Under the pieces are notes generated by a model. It searched no databases. It was not told the DNA's origin and saw only the letters and a program-made list of their open reading frames with translations. This document shows, piece by piece, positions 18,517 through 23,987 of a stretch of DNA of 23,987 nucleotides (position 1 is its first letter; every line of letters begins with the position of its first letter). Location: positions 1-23,987 of IMG/VR virus record IMGVR_UViG_3300042566_000491; one strand, given 5' to 3'. A program made the translations under genes and the position numbers. The DNA is from a virus.

Positions 18517-19503
18517 ATGGTTGCAGCAGTTGAGGTCGGTCAAAATGGCGAAGCAGCATTCGCGTCTTTGCGCGAACCCGCTTGGCATAATCTTGGCACA
18601 GTATTTAATGATGAGGTCACTACGCGGGAAATGCTTGATCTTGCATACCTCTCTAATTGGAATGTTCGCCTAGAGAGTGTCACACTTCCAGGCCGTTCAC
18701 ACCGCGAATACTTTGCGGTTACTCGTAGCAATCCTTTTGACGGTCATGCTGATGTGCTTGGCATGGTAGGTGAGCGTTACAAGGTTGTACAGAATGAGCA
18801 ACTATTTAATTTTGCTGACAACATTCTAGATGGTGCTCGCTGGGAAACTGCTGGCTCAATCAAAAACGGTACTGTTGTCTTTGGCTCGCTTGCTCTTGAT
18901 CGTGAGTCTGTCATTGACCCTAATGGTGTAGGTGATAAGGTGAATTCATATCTCTTAGTTCACACATCACATGATGGATCGCTTGCTGTGCAGGCTAGTG
19001 TTACCCCTGTCCGTGTTGTTTGCCAAAATACTTTGAACATGGCTTTGCAAGGTGTAAAGCAATCCTACAAGATTCGACACACACAGACTGTTGATGGTCG
19101 CGTTGCTGTTGCGCGTGAGGCTCTTGGTCTTGCTCATAAGTTCATGGACGAATTCGACAAGCAGGCAGCAGAACTGTATGCACGGGAAGTTAGTGCTGAC
19201 AAGTTTTTTGATATCGTGTCTGCTATTTATCCTAAGCCTGAGAAAGATGCAAAGGGTAGCATGACAAAGTGGGAAAATAAAATTGACACGATCAACTCAA
19301 TTTATACTGGCCCAACCAATAACATGATCGCTGGTACTGCGTGGGGTGCTCTCAATGCAATTACTGAGCGACTGGACTGGTATCGTACTGCTCGCAAGGG
19401 CAGCACAGAGTCAATGTCTGCTGCTGCATCAGGTTTTGATGTTGCAACAAATAGTGAAAAGGCTCGTATTCTATCTGCGGTCAGGGAACTGACGGCAGCA
19501 TAA
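18517..19503 (+). CDS. DUF932 / TIGR03299 phage-plasmid-like protein
   Basis: 328 aa. PAWHNLGTVFNDEVTTREML, GMVGERYKVVQNEQLFNFAD, TPVRVVCQNTLNMALQG and RHTQTVDGRVAVAREALGLA are the signature blocks of the TIGR03299 subfamily of DUF932, frequent in actinophages and plasmids. The function is unproven; links to DNA repair or replication are sometimes suggested for DUF932. Ribosome site AAGGAGACAAA. It is the largest gene of the right arm and a stand-alone unit with its own promoter, a 3' hairpin and a boundary repeat. Confidence 0.88.
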   Translation: MVAAVEVGQNGEAAFASLREPAWHNLGTVFNDEVTTREMLDLAYLSNWNVRLESVTLPGRSHREYFAVTRSNPFDGHADVLGMVGERYKVVQNEQLFNFADNILDGARWETAGSIKNGTVVFGSLALDRESVIDPNGVGDKVNSYLLVHTSHDGSLAVQASVTPVRVVCQNTLNMALQGVKQSYKIRHTQTVDGRVAVAREALGLAHKFMDEFDKQAAELYAREVSADKFFDIVSAIYPKPEKDAKGSMTKWENKIDTINSIYTGPTNNMIAGTAWGALNAITERLDWYRTARKGSTESMSAAASGFDVATNSEKARILSAVRELTAA

Positions 19504-19515
19504 CCCTAGACGGCG

Positions 19516-19546
19516 GTGCCCCTCGTAGTAATCCTGCGGGGGGCAC
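19516..19546 (+). terminator. Strong hairpin after the DUF932 gene
   Basis: A 10-bp stem GTGCCCCTCG / CGGGGGGCAC (one U-G) with an 11-nt loop, 12 nt after the stop. No T tract follows; actinobacterial terminators often lack one. Likely end of the unit. Confidence 0.6.
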
Positions 19547-19563
19547 TGCTATGTCAGAGAGCT

Positions 19564-19611
19564 GGGGCGCCCCGCAAATATCTTCTTTTACGAAGCAAGT
19601 AAAAAATCCCC
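19564..19611 (+). repeat. Cassette-boundary repeat, copy 6
   Basis: GGGGCGC at 19564, TTACGAAG at 19588, CCCC at 19608-19611. An ATGTCAG without a -10 box sits just upstream (19551-19557). Confidence 0.85.
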
Positions 19612-19630
19612 ACAAATTTGCAAAACATTC

Positions 19631-19659
19631 TTGACTTATCATTGTTTATCATATAGGGT
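19631..19659 (+). promoter_or_regulatory. Vegetative-type promoter
   Basis: TTGACT (19631-19636), 17-nt spacer, TAGGGT (19654-19659). Start of the operon 19686-22353. Confidence 0.8.
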
Positions 19660-19685
19660 ATGTATAACAACAACTAAGGAGAGTT

Positions 19686-20159
19686 ATGACTTATCTAGAT
19701 ACCCCCGTTGATACCTCTGATGCCTACACCTACTACTCACCAGATCAGGTAAAGCAAATGGCCTATGATCTTGGTGTTATGGCAAAAGAGAATGAAACCT
19801 TCAGACTTGATATAGTTTCTCTTAGGAATACTATTTCTGCTCTTCAACGACAGAATTCATACGGAAACAATCTTCTTGCCAATGCAAAGGTTATCATTCT
19901 TGAAGCATTTGACAATGATGACTTTGATAAAGATGTTGTTACTAACATTGCAGAAGCACTTGATATTTCTCTTACCAAGGAGTATGACGTTACAATTAAT
20001 GTAACTTTCTCTGGGACTGTTTCTGTACCCTTGGGATTTGACATGGACTGTGATCTTGAGAACTACATCAGATTTGAAGCCAGTAATACTCGCTGGGGCG
20101 ACGGAGAACTTGAATGTGATTTGTACTCTGATGGTATTGACGTAACCGTAAACAACTGA
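19686..20159 (+). CDS. Hypothetical phage protein with coiled-coil segment (157 aa)
   Basis: MTYLDTPVDTSDAYTYYSPD, a helical segment (about 26-56, ETFRLDIVSLRNTISALQRQ), then a C-terminal beta-rich acidic domain (TINVTFSGTVSVPLGFDMDC ...). The second half resembles a frequently seen actinophage C-terminal domain ('y.V.v.v..sGtvevp.g...d....f.....v.'). Ribosome site AAGGAGAG. First gene of the operon. Confidence 0.75.
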   Translation: MTYLDTPVDTSDAYTYYSPDQVKQMAYDLGVMAKENETFRLDIVSLRNTISALQRQNSYGNNLLANAKVIILEAFDNDDFDKDVVTNIAEALDISLTKEYDVTINVTFSGTVSVPLGFDMDCDLENYIRFEASNTRWGDGELECDLYSDGIDVTVNN

Positions 20160-20171
20160 TAGGATCACGAC

Positions 20172-20348
20172 ATGCTTACATTTGAGAATGATGGTTTAAC
20201 TAAAGATCAGATGCTACAACACTACACAGTTCTTGGATTTGCCATGTACTTGTGTGTGGTGGAGCGTAAGTCAGATGGTGTGCGTGGCACACTTGACTTT
20301 GCAGATGTTGCTGGTGTAAGGTTCTACTACGATTTCAAGGAGGCATGA
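20172..20348 (+). CDS. Hypothetical phage protein (58 aa)
   Basis: MLTFENDGLTKDQMLQHYTV, LGFAMYLCVVERKSDGVRGT and ending VRFYYDFKEA. The pattern 'mLtF.NdG.t.eq...hytVLGFa..LCv' is familiar from actinophage genomes, without known function. It ends in an ATGA overlap with the next gene. Confidence 0.72.
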   Translation: MLTFENDGLTKDQMLQHYTVLGFAMYLCVVERKSDGVRGTLDFADVAGVRFYYDFKEA

Positions 20349-20578
20349 TGCAAACTGATCCTAGAATACCTAATACAGATAAAGAAGTATTTGCAATGGC
20401 ATGGATGATTGGTTATATTGGTTGGGCACCAGATGAATTGATAGAGCTTTTTCCTAATGAATCATTTCGTGATTGCCCTGAATTTATTCCTCTAGACCTT
20501 GCACATTTCTGGCGGCAAGGCTATGATAGCGGTGTAGCATTCTTTAGTGACCACGCTTTAGATGAGGAGTCAGAATGA
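20345..20578 (+). CDS. Hypothetical phage protein (77 aa)
   Basis: AGGAGG stands one base before the ATG at 20345, so the second ATG (20348) may be used. MQTDPRIPNTDKEVFAMAWM, IGYIGWAPDELIELF, and a C-terminal DLAHFWRQGYDSGVAFFS. Aromatic and acidic, helical. ATGA overlap with the next gene. Confidence 0.7.
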   Translation: MMQTDPRIPNTDKEVFAMAWMIGYIGWAPDELIELFPNESFRDCPEFIPLDLAHFWRQGYDSGVAFFSDHALDEESE

Positions 20579-20916
20579 CAGAAGATGAATGGTACGAGAA
20601 GTACAAGCCTATCAAGAATCATTTAGATCCTAATGCTTCTTGGAATGGTCAAATGTTTGAAACATATGGCGAGGAAATTGAGTTTGTCAAAAGCCAACCA
20701 GATGAGAATGTCTGGACATGGATTGACGGAGAAAACAGAGGCACCTATTTAACATCTGGTCAATCATGGGTAAATAGATTAGGTTATCTTATTTGTTCCG
20801 TGCCTTGGACAGATGGATACCAATGTATTGTTATTGACGAAGAAGAAGAACTCTGTGATGAATGTGGAGAGAATTTGGAAGAGGGCGACTGTGAATGTGA
20901 ATTGGAGGAAGGATAA
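20575..20916 (+). CDS. Conserved phage protein with C-terminal zinc ribbon (113 aa)
   Basis: MTEDEWYEKYKPIKNHLDPN, MFETYGEEIEFVKSQPDENV, WTWIDGENRGTYLTSGQSWV, NRLGYLICSVPWTDGYQCIV and a tail LCDECGENLEEGDCEC (C-x2-C ... C-x-C). The 'mfEtyGeE.efV......VWTwvdgd' block occurs in a phage family of unknown function; the cysteine tail suggests a zinc site. Confidence 0.78.
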   Translation: MTEDEWYEKYKPIKNHLDPNASWNGQMFETYGEEIEFVKSQPDENVWTWIDGENRGTYLTSGQSWVNRLGYLICSVPWTDGYQCIVIDEEEELCDECGENLEEGDCECELEEG

Positions 20917-20918
20917 CA

Positions 20919-21128
20919 ATGGAAACACTGCCTGAATACATTAACATATCAAGGACTATCTCATACAATGTAGAATCATTGGTTGAGGTCATGAAGAATG
21001 CTGGAGAAGAAGATATAAGCATTGAGACTATCATTGAATATATTGAAGATGATGTTCGTGAGGACATGTGTTCACCCCTTAGTCGCCACGACCTAACATG
21101 GACAGATGAGAATGGAGTAGAACTGTGA
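20919..21128 (+). CDS. Acidic hypothetical protein (69 aa)
   Basis: METLPEYINISRTISYNVES, strongly acidic helical middle (EDISIETIIEYIEDDVREDM) and LTWTDENGVEL. Ribosome site GGAGGAAGGA lies in the end of the upstream gene. GTGA overlap with the next start. Confidence 0.7.
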   Translation: METLPEYINISRTISYNVESLVEVMKNAGEEDISIETIIEYIEDDVREDMCSPLSRHDLTWTDENGVEL

Positions 21129-21241
21129 AGAAAGAAGAAATGATTGCTGAGTTTGTCAAGATGATAGATCATGCCCATGAAGCAGGTTGGCATGAGGGAT
21201 ATATCAAGGGAATGGAGTTTCATAGTGATACACATCTATGA
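21125..21241 (+). CDS. Small hypothetical protein (38 aa)
   Basis: GTG start in the GTGA overlap. MKKEEMIAEFVKMIDHAHEA then GWHEGYIKGMEFHSDTHL, a helix with several His. Too short for a search by eye, but its overlaps on both sides fit the operon. Confidence 0.6.
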   Translation: MKKEEMIAEFVKMIDHAHEAGWHEGYIKGMEFHSDTHL

Positions 21242-21440
21242 GTGTGATGATGGAGCAACTATCTACCACGAAGTTTACAAGACTGTAATTGGTGAGGGGT
21301 GGGGAGAAGAATTCCAGCTTGTATTGGAAGATCAAAAGGAATTTGATTTATACCTTGACATTATCAAGACTCAGGGTGTAGACTTTGTAATCCACACACT
21401 AAAGGAGTATGATGAATACCACCTCGCACTATCGTCCTAG
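21225..21440 (+). CDS. Hypothetical protein (71 aa)
   Basis: GTG at 21225 with GGAG 7 nt upstream; the frame open to 21171 lies inside the previous gene. MIHIYECDDGATIYHEVYKT, then EFQLVLEDQKEFDLYLDIIK and a final helix. Overlaps the previous gene by 17 nt and the next by 32 nt. Confidence 0.65.
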   Translation: MIHIYECDDGATIYHEVYKTVIGEGWGEEFQLVLEDQKEFDLYLDIIKTQGVDFVIHTLKEYDEYHLALSS

Positions 21441-21687
21441 CACTCGTCCTAGCGTAAAGTCTGTTAATTACTGGGACAATATCTTTGAGGATACCGCCCA
21501 GACTTGGAAGGGTCAGACTGTTTCTGCCATGGTAGAACGTGGTGATCCCTTCCCCGACTTTTATCGTGTGACCTATACCATCGATGGTGTAAAGAAGTCT
21601 AAGTTATTCTATGGTGAAACTTCATGGAGTGACACAGAACGTTTTGTATATGACATGGGTATCTACAATGTATCTGGAAGGATATGA
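21409..21687 (+). CDS. Hypothetical phage protein (92 aa)
   Basis: MMNTTSHYRPSTRPSVKSVN, FRVTY-type beta domain (PDFYRVTYTIDGVKKSKLFY) and a final helix. AAAGGAG stands one base before the first ATG; the second ATG (21412) is the better-spaced start. Function unknown. Confidence 0.7.
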   Translation: MMNTTSHYRPSTRPSVKSVNYWDNIFEDTAQTWKGQTVSAMVERGDPFPDFYRVTYTIDGVKKSKLFYGETSWSDTERFVYDMGIYNVSGRI

Positions 21688-21860
21688 TGTCTAAGTATCT
21701 AGTAGCATGGCAAGAGGTTGATACGCTAAACCTTATCGTTGAGGCATCCTCCAAGGAAGAGGCCATTGACAAATTTCTTAGTGGAGACTATGATAGCGAA
21801 GAAGTAAATAGTGTTGGTATTTCATTTGATGATGATTCAATAGATGCAGAGGAGATGTAA
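21687..21860 (+). CDS. Small hypothetical protein (57 aa)
   Basis: MSKYLVAWQEVDTLNLIVEA, SSKEEAIDKFLSGDYDSEEV, acidic tail ending DAEEM. 'y.v.v.Ea.s.eEAi..f..Gdyd' resembles a common small actinophage protein with a ferredoxin-like strand-helix pattern; function unknown. TAATG overlap with the next gene. Confidence 0.72.
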   Translation: MSKYLVAWQEVDTLNLIVEASSKEEAIDKFLSGDYDSEEVNSVGISFDDDSIDAEEM

Positions 21861-22150
21861 TGAACATAGAAGAGATTAATTACACAATTTTATCTGGTGA
21901 AGCAGACGAGTTTCTAGATGGTATCGTTAAGGCAGTAAAGATTCGCAAGGACGCACTCAAGCCTCAGATTTGGGAGTTTAAGATTGGTGACAAGGTAAAG
22001 ATCATCAATGCTAATCCAAAGTATCTTAATGGTTCTACTGCAACTATAACAAAGGTTAATAGAACCAAGGTTGTTATTGATCTTGATACCCCCGCTGGCA
22101 AGTTCTCTCGCAACATCACTACCCCTCTAGGAATGCTAGAGAAGATTTAA
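21860..22150 (+). CDS. KOW/SH3-like domain protein (96 aa)
   Basis: Helical N-terminus (MNIEEINYTILSGEADEFLD then IVKAVKIRKDAL), then a KOW-like barrel: FKIGDKVKIINANPKYLNGS, TATITKVNRTKVVIDLD. KOW domains bind RNA, ribosomes or polymerase in NusG-like factors; here only the domain is seen. Ribosome site GAGGAGATG. Confidence 0.72.
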   Translation: MNIEEINYTILSGEADEFLDGIVKAVKIRKDALKPQIWEFKIGDKVKIINANPKYLNGSTATITKVNRTKVVIDLDTPAGKFSRNITTPLGMLEKI

Positions 22151-22353
22151 TGTGGGTAGTTAATGATCTCATGCTCATAAATTTTATAGAGCCAGGGGAT
22201 GTAGTAAAAATACATGACAAAGTTGTTCATGTAACAAAGATAGATATCCAAACAGATATAGTAATTGTCTTTGGATATGATGATGGATGGGGAGAAGATG
22301 CTATATGGGAATATCCATCTGATTCTATGATTGAAGTAATGATAGAAGATTGA
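22150..22353 (+). CDS. Small beta-barrel-like protein (67 aa)
   Basis: MWVVNDLMLINFIEPGDVVK, IHDKVVHVTKIDIQTDIVIV and an acidic end. The GDVVKI...V.kI pattern suggests another SH3-type barrel, as in the gene before it (TAATG overlap). Start at 22171 is possible. Confidence 0.65.
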   Translation: MWVVNDLMLINFIEPGDVVKIHDKVVHVTKIDIQTDIVIVFGYDDGWGEDAIWEYPSDSMIEVMIED

Positions 22354-22360
22354 TTGGTTA

Positions 22361-22436
22361 TGGGCGATAGCACAATGGTTAGTGCATCAGTCTTATATAC
22401 TGACGGTTCTGGGTTCGAGTCCCAGTCGCCCAACCA
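22361..22436 (+). tRNA. tRNA-Ile (TAT), CCA encoded
   Basis: Acceptor TGGGCGA/TCGCCCA, D arm GCAC...GTGC, anticodon stem TCAGT/ACTGA with loop CTTATAT (anticodon TAT, reading AUA), T arm CTGGG-TTCGAGT-CCCAG. A UAU-anticodon Ile tRNA is uncommon in bacteria, which normally read AUA with a lysidine-modified CAU tRNA. Confidence 0.85.
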
Positions 22437-22437
22437 A

Positions 22438-22513
22438 GCCCTCATAGCTCAGCTGGTAGAGCTACGGACTTTTAATCCGCAGGTCGTAGGTTCAAGTCCT
22501 ACTGGGGGCACCA
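22438..22513 (+). tRNA. tRNA-Lys (TTT), CCA encoded
   Basis: Acceptor GCCCTCA/TGGGGGC (with a wobble), D arm GCTC...GAGC, anticodon loop CTTTTAA (anticodon TTT), T arm GTAGG-TTCAAGT-CCTAC. One base separates it from tRNA-Ile, so they are cotranscribed. Confidence 0.9.
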
Positions 22514-22524
22514 AGGCTTAAAGA

Positions 22525-22572
22525 GGGGCGCCCCGCCAAAACTTTCTTTTACGAAGGACTTGACTTTTCCCC
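22525..22572 (+). repeat. Cassette-boundary repeat, copy 7
   Basis: GGGGCGC at 22525, TTACGAAG at 22549, CCCC at 22569-22572. Its A-rich segment is replaced by TTGACTTTT, so the -35 of the next promoter lies inside the repeat. Confidence 0.82.
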
Positions 22573-22588
22573 GAGATTTTGCTAGGAT
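22560..22588 (+). promoter_or_regulatory. Vegetative-type promoter
   Basis: TTGACT (22560-22565), 17-nt spacer ending TGC, TAGGAT (22583-22588). Overlaps repeat copy 7. Confidence 0.8.
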
Positions 22589-22619
22589 TCATCTATCGAC
22601 AAACGGGATGGAGATAAAA

Positions 22620-23264
22620 ATGCCTAACTGGGTTTATAATGCTTTACATTGTAAAGGATCTAAGGATGATCTTGATACCATTGCTGCTTTTTTTGAGATG
22701 GATGTTGAGGTTCATAGTTGGAATCCCCAGAAGGGACTTGATGATCTTGTAATTGAGCAGGTTCCTTTTACTTATATGGCTATGAGAAATCCTTTTGAAG
22801 AGCCCTATAACATTACCCGTGAAGAATATCATTCTGTAAATGGTTATTCAGATGGTAAGCAGACTGGGCAGACACCAGGGAACTGGTATAACTGGAACGT
22901 CAATAACTGGGGCGTGAAGTGGGATGCTAAGTTCAATGGTGTTCAGAGGGTGGATGAGTTACTCTCTTATCACTTTGAATCCCCTTGGGGGCCACCAAGT
23001 GCTGACATGCTTTTAGATATGTCGGAGAAGTTTCCTAACGTTGTCTTCACTCATAACTATGAAGAAGAGCAGGGTTGGGGTGGAGAGTATGAGTTTCAAA
23101 ATGGAGAAGTATCCGAGGAAAGGGAATGGGATACTCCCACATCTCATTTTGAGCATGAAGAAAGAGGAGACTCTTGTATCTGTGAAGATGGCGATCTTGA
23201 TTGGATGTATCAGGACTGTCCTGCAAAGATTGAGGCTGAGGAAAAAGAATTGCAAAACTCTTGA
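22620..23264 (+). CDS. Api92-like (ferredoxin-like fold) phage protein
   Basis: 214 aa from the ATG at 22620 (MPNWVYNALHCKGSKDDLDT), with ribosome site GGAGATAAAA; the frame open to 22560 overlaps the promoter. The MPNW-N-L-(V/C)-G start, WNPQ.. segment, WYNWNVNNWGVKWDAKFN and a C-terminal FESPWGPP, FTHNYEEEQGWGGEY are the pattern of the Api92-like/DUF1281 family of phage and plasmid proteins, function unknown. An added acidic tail carries CICEDG and a C-P pair. Shares a leader sequence (GATGGAGATAAAA) with the 23320 gene. Confidence 0.82.
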   Translation: MPNWVYNALHCKGSKDDLDTIAAFFEMDVEVHSWNPQKGLDDLVIEQVPFTYMAMRNPFEEPYNITREEYHSVNGYSDGKQTGQTPGNWYNWNVNNWGVKWDAKFNGVQRVDELLSYHFESPWGPPSADMLLDMSEKFPNVVFTHNYEEEQGWGGEYEFQNGEVSEEREWDTPTSHFEHEERGDSCICEDGDLDWMYQDCPAKIEAEEKELQNS

Positions 23265-23289
23265 CCTACCCCTTTTTTTCTGATAGGGT
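23261..23289 (+). promoter_or_regulatory. Vegetative-type promoter
   Basis: TTGACC (23261-23266), 17-nt spacer ending TGA, TAGGGT (23284-23289). The -35 overlaps the previous stop codon. Confidence 0.8.
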
Positions 23290-23319
23290 TGTGCTATCAA
23301 CAAATGAGATGGAGATAAA

Positions 23320-23571
23320 ATGGCAACTATGGCAGGTACACAAGAATTCATGGAAGCACATAAAGATCATTCTTTATTTATGCAAGTAGTTGAGTCAACT
23401 CAATCAACATATGCTGTAGACATTCAGAAATTACATAATCTTCATCTATACGCCTGCCTTGGAGAGATGGATAGCAGAGAGTCTATGGATAACACTCAGA
23501 GTTATTATTTAAATTGTGCTGATTGTGATATAGAAGAAGAAATAAATCCTGGGGAAGTTATTGAAGATTAA
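23320..23571 (+). CDS. Hypothetical phage protein (83 aa)
   Basis: MATMAGTQEFMEAHKDHSLF, a helical middle, and YYLNCADCDIEEEINPGEVI with C-x2-C. Ribosome site GGAGATAAA. Stand-alone unit with its own promoter; function unknown. Confidence 0.7.
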   Translation: MATMAGTQEFMEAHKDHSLFMQVVESTQSTYAVDIQKLHNLHLYACLGEMDSRESMDNTQSYYLNCADCDIEEEINPGEVIED

Positions 23572-23574
23572 CCC

Positions 23575-23603
23575 TTGACAATACCACTCGTCTATGATAG
23601 GGT
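23575..23603 (+). promoter_or_regulatory. Vegetative-type promoter
   Basis: TTGACA (23575-23580), 17-nt spacer ending TGA, TAGGGT (23598-23603). Drives the gene starting at 23633. Confidence 0.82.
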
Positions 23604-23632
23604 AGCCACATCAACTAACAATAAGGAGCATA

Positions 23633-23987
23633 ATGGGTGATCGTGCAAACTTTGGACTAAAGCAAAGTGATGGTAATACTATCTTTCTTTATTCACATTG
23701 GGGTGGAGAGGGAATGATGGATACCCTGGCAAATGCTCTGGCTGTGGCCCGTCCACGGTGGCATGATGAAGGGTATGCAACTCGTATCATAATCTCACAA
23801 ATCATTGGTAGTGATTGGAGAGAGGAAACGGGGTATGGATTGTATATAAATGAAATTCCAGATAATGAACACTCTATTCCTGTTGTAGACTTTGTTTCTC
23901 AAACTGTCTCACTCTATGAGGCTTCATGGTCAATTCCCTTTGTCCAAGAGAATCCCAAATTCACAATGCCCTTTGAAGCTTTCATAA
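23633..23987 (+). CDS. Conserved phage protein of the MGDRANF family (partial)
   Basis: 118 codons, cut by the window end. MGDRANFGLKQSDGNTIFLY, SHWGGEGMMDTLANALAVAR, RWHDEGYATRIIISQIIGSD, WREETGYGLYINEIPDNEHS and PVVDFVSQTVSLYE match a phage family frequent in actinophages, with invariant MGDRANF, HWGG and YATRI blocks. Function unknown. Ribosome site AAGGAGCATA. Confidence 0.82.
   Translation, partial: MGDRANFGLKQSDGNTIFLYSHWGGEGMMDTLANALAVARPRWHDEGYATRIIISQIIGSDWREETGYGLYINEIPDNEHSIPVVDFVSQTVSLYEASWSIPFVQENPKFTMPFEAFI

Noticed and set aside
19551-19557. ATGTCAG as a tenth promoter of the class
   Set aside because: No TAnnnT box at 17 nt; the position falls in GGCGCC of repeat copy 6.
20831-21235. 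134-codon leftward ORF in the right-arm operon
   Set aside because: Antisense to four overlapping genes with good ribosome sites; Ser/His-rich shadow composition.
22227-22445. Leftward ORF over tRNA-Ile
   Set aside because: Antisense to the tRNA and to the well-supported operon gene; the same reasoning excludes 9682-9981 over tRNA-Asn.
16015-22572. Boundary repeats as a CRISPR array
   Set aside because: Copies are 300-3000 nt apart with genes between them, not regularly spaced with short spacers.
14270-22572. Boundary repeats as ordinary intrinsic terminators
   Set aside because: The GC-rich part folds into a hairpin only in some copies, no T tract follows, and orientation ignores gene direction.

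Overview
This window looks like part of the genome of a tailed phage (Caudoviricetes) infecting an actinobacterium, probably a free-living low-GC aquatic lineage. Pointers to an actinobacterial host are: a DUF7455-type zinc protein (TDRCDRC...FCGHH); a phage tmRNA whose tag ends YALAA through a codon string very close to that of mycobacterial tmRNA; a TIGR03299/DUF932 protein; an r1t-type holin; a DUF2746-type protein; -10 boxes of the TAGGGT/TAGGAT kind; and several genes whose -10 box lies only 6-7 nt before the ATG (leaderless mRNAs). The host assignment is inference. The sequence is AT-rich.

Layout. (1) 1-9433, minus strand: late tail-fibre/baseplate genes. They include two glycine-rich fibre proteins, two BppU-like plus collagen-like pairs, and two fibre proteins that share a repeated module. 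Embedded in them are a holin, a small two-helix membrane protein and a Cys-rich zinc protein. Many are preceded by an identical ATGATATAAT box, a likely late promoter. (2) 9502-11640, plus strand: a consensus TTGACA-17-TATAAT promoter, then DUF7455 protein, tRNA-Asn, FmdB-like zinc ribbon, small ORF, tRNA-Arg(UCU), tmRNA, ThyX and one small gene. (3) 11552-12494, minus: SNase-like nuclease and M15 endolysin. (4) 12623-13273: a tiny coiled-coil gene and about 500 nt of AT-rich non-coding DNA. (5) 13274-17201, mostly minus: very small genes (27-79 codons), several with their own promoter, plus tRNA-Asp, a tRNA-Trp-like sequence and two blocks of strongly structured RNA. (6) 17391-23987, plus: small accessory genes, the DUF932 gene, a tightly overlapping operon of nine small genes after 19686, tRNA-Ile(UAU), tRNA-Lys, and an Api92-like gene.

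The most striking unexplained feature is a repeat of about 49 nt with fixed internal architecture (GGGGCGC, then CTTNTTACGAA, then an A-rich stretch and CCCC). Seven copies lie between 14270 and 22572, all in the same orientation whatever the direction of the flanking genes, and each at a boundary between transcription units. Around them is a second dispersed system: nine promoters with ATGTCAG placed exactly 17 nt before a TAnnnT -10 box, most with TGn just upstream of the box. Together these suggest a right arm made of exchangeable mini-cassettes, each with its own promoter and boundary element. The tRNA set (AAY, AGA, AUA, AAA, GAY, perhaps UGG) largely suits an AT-rich genome translated in a host with other codon preferences.
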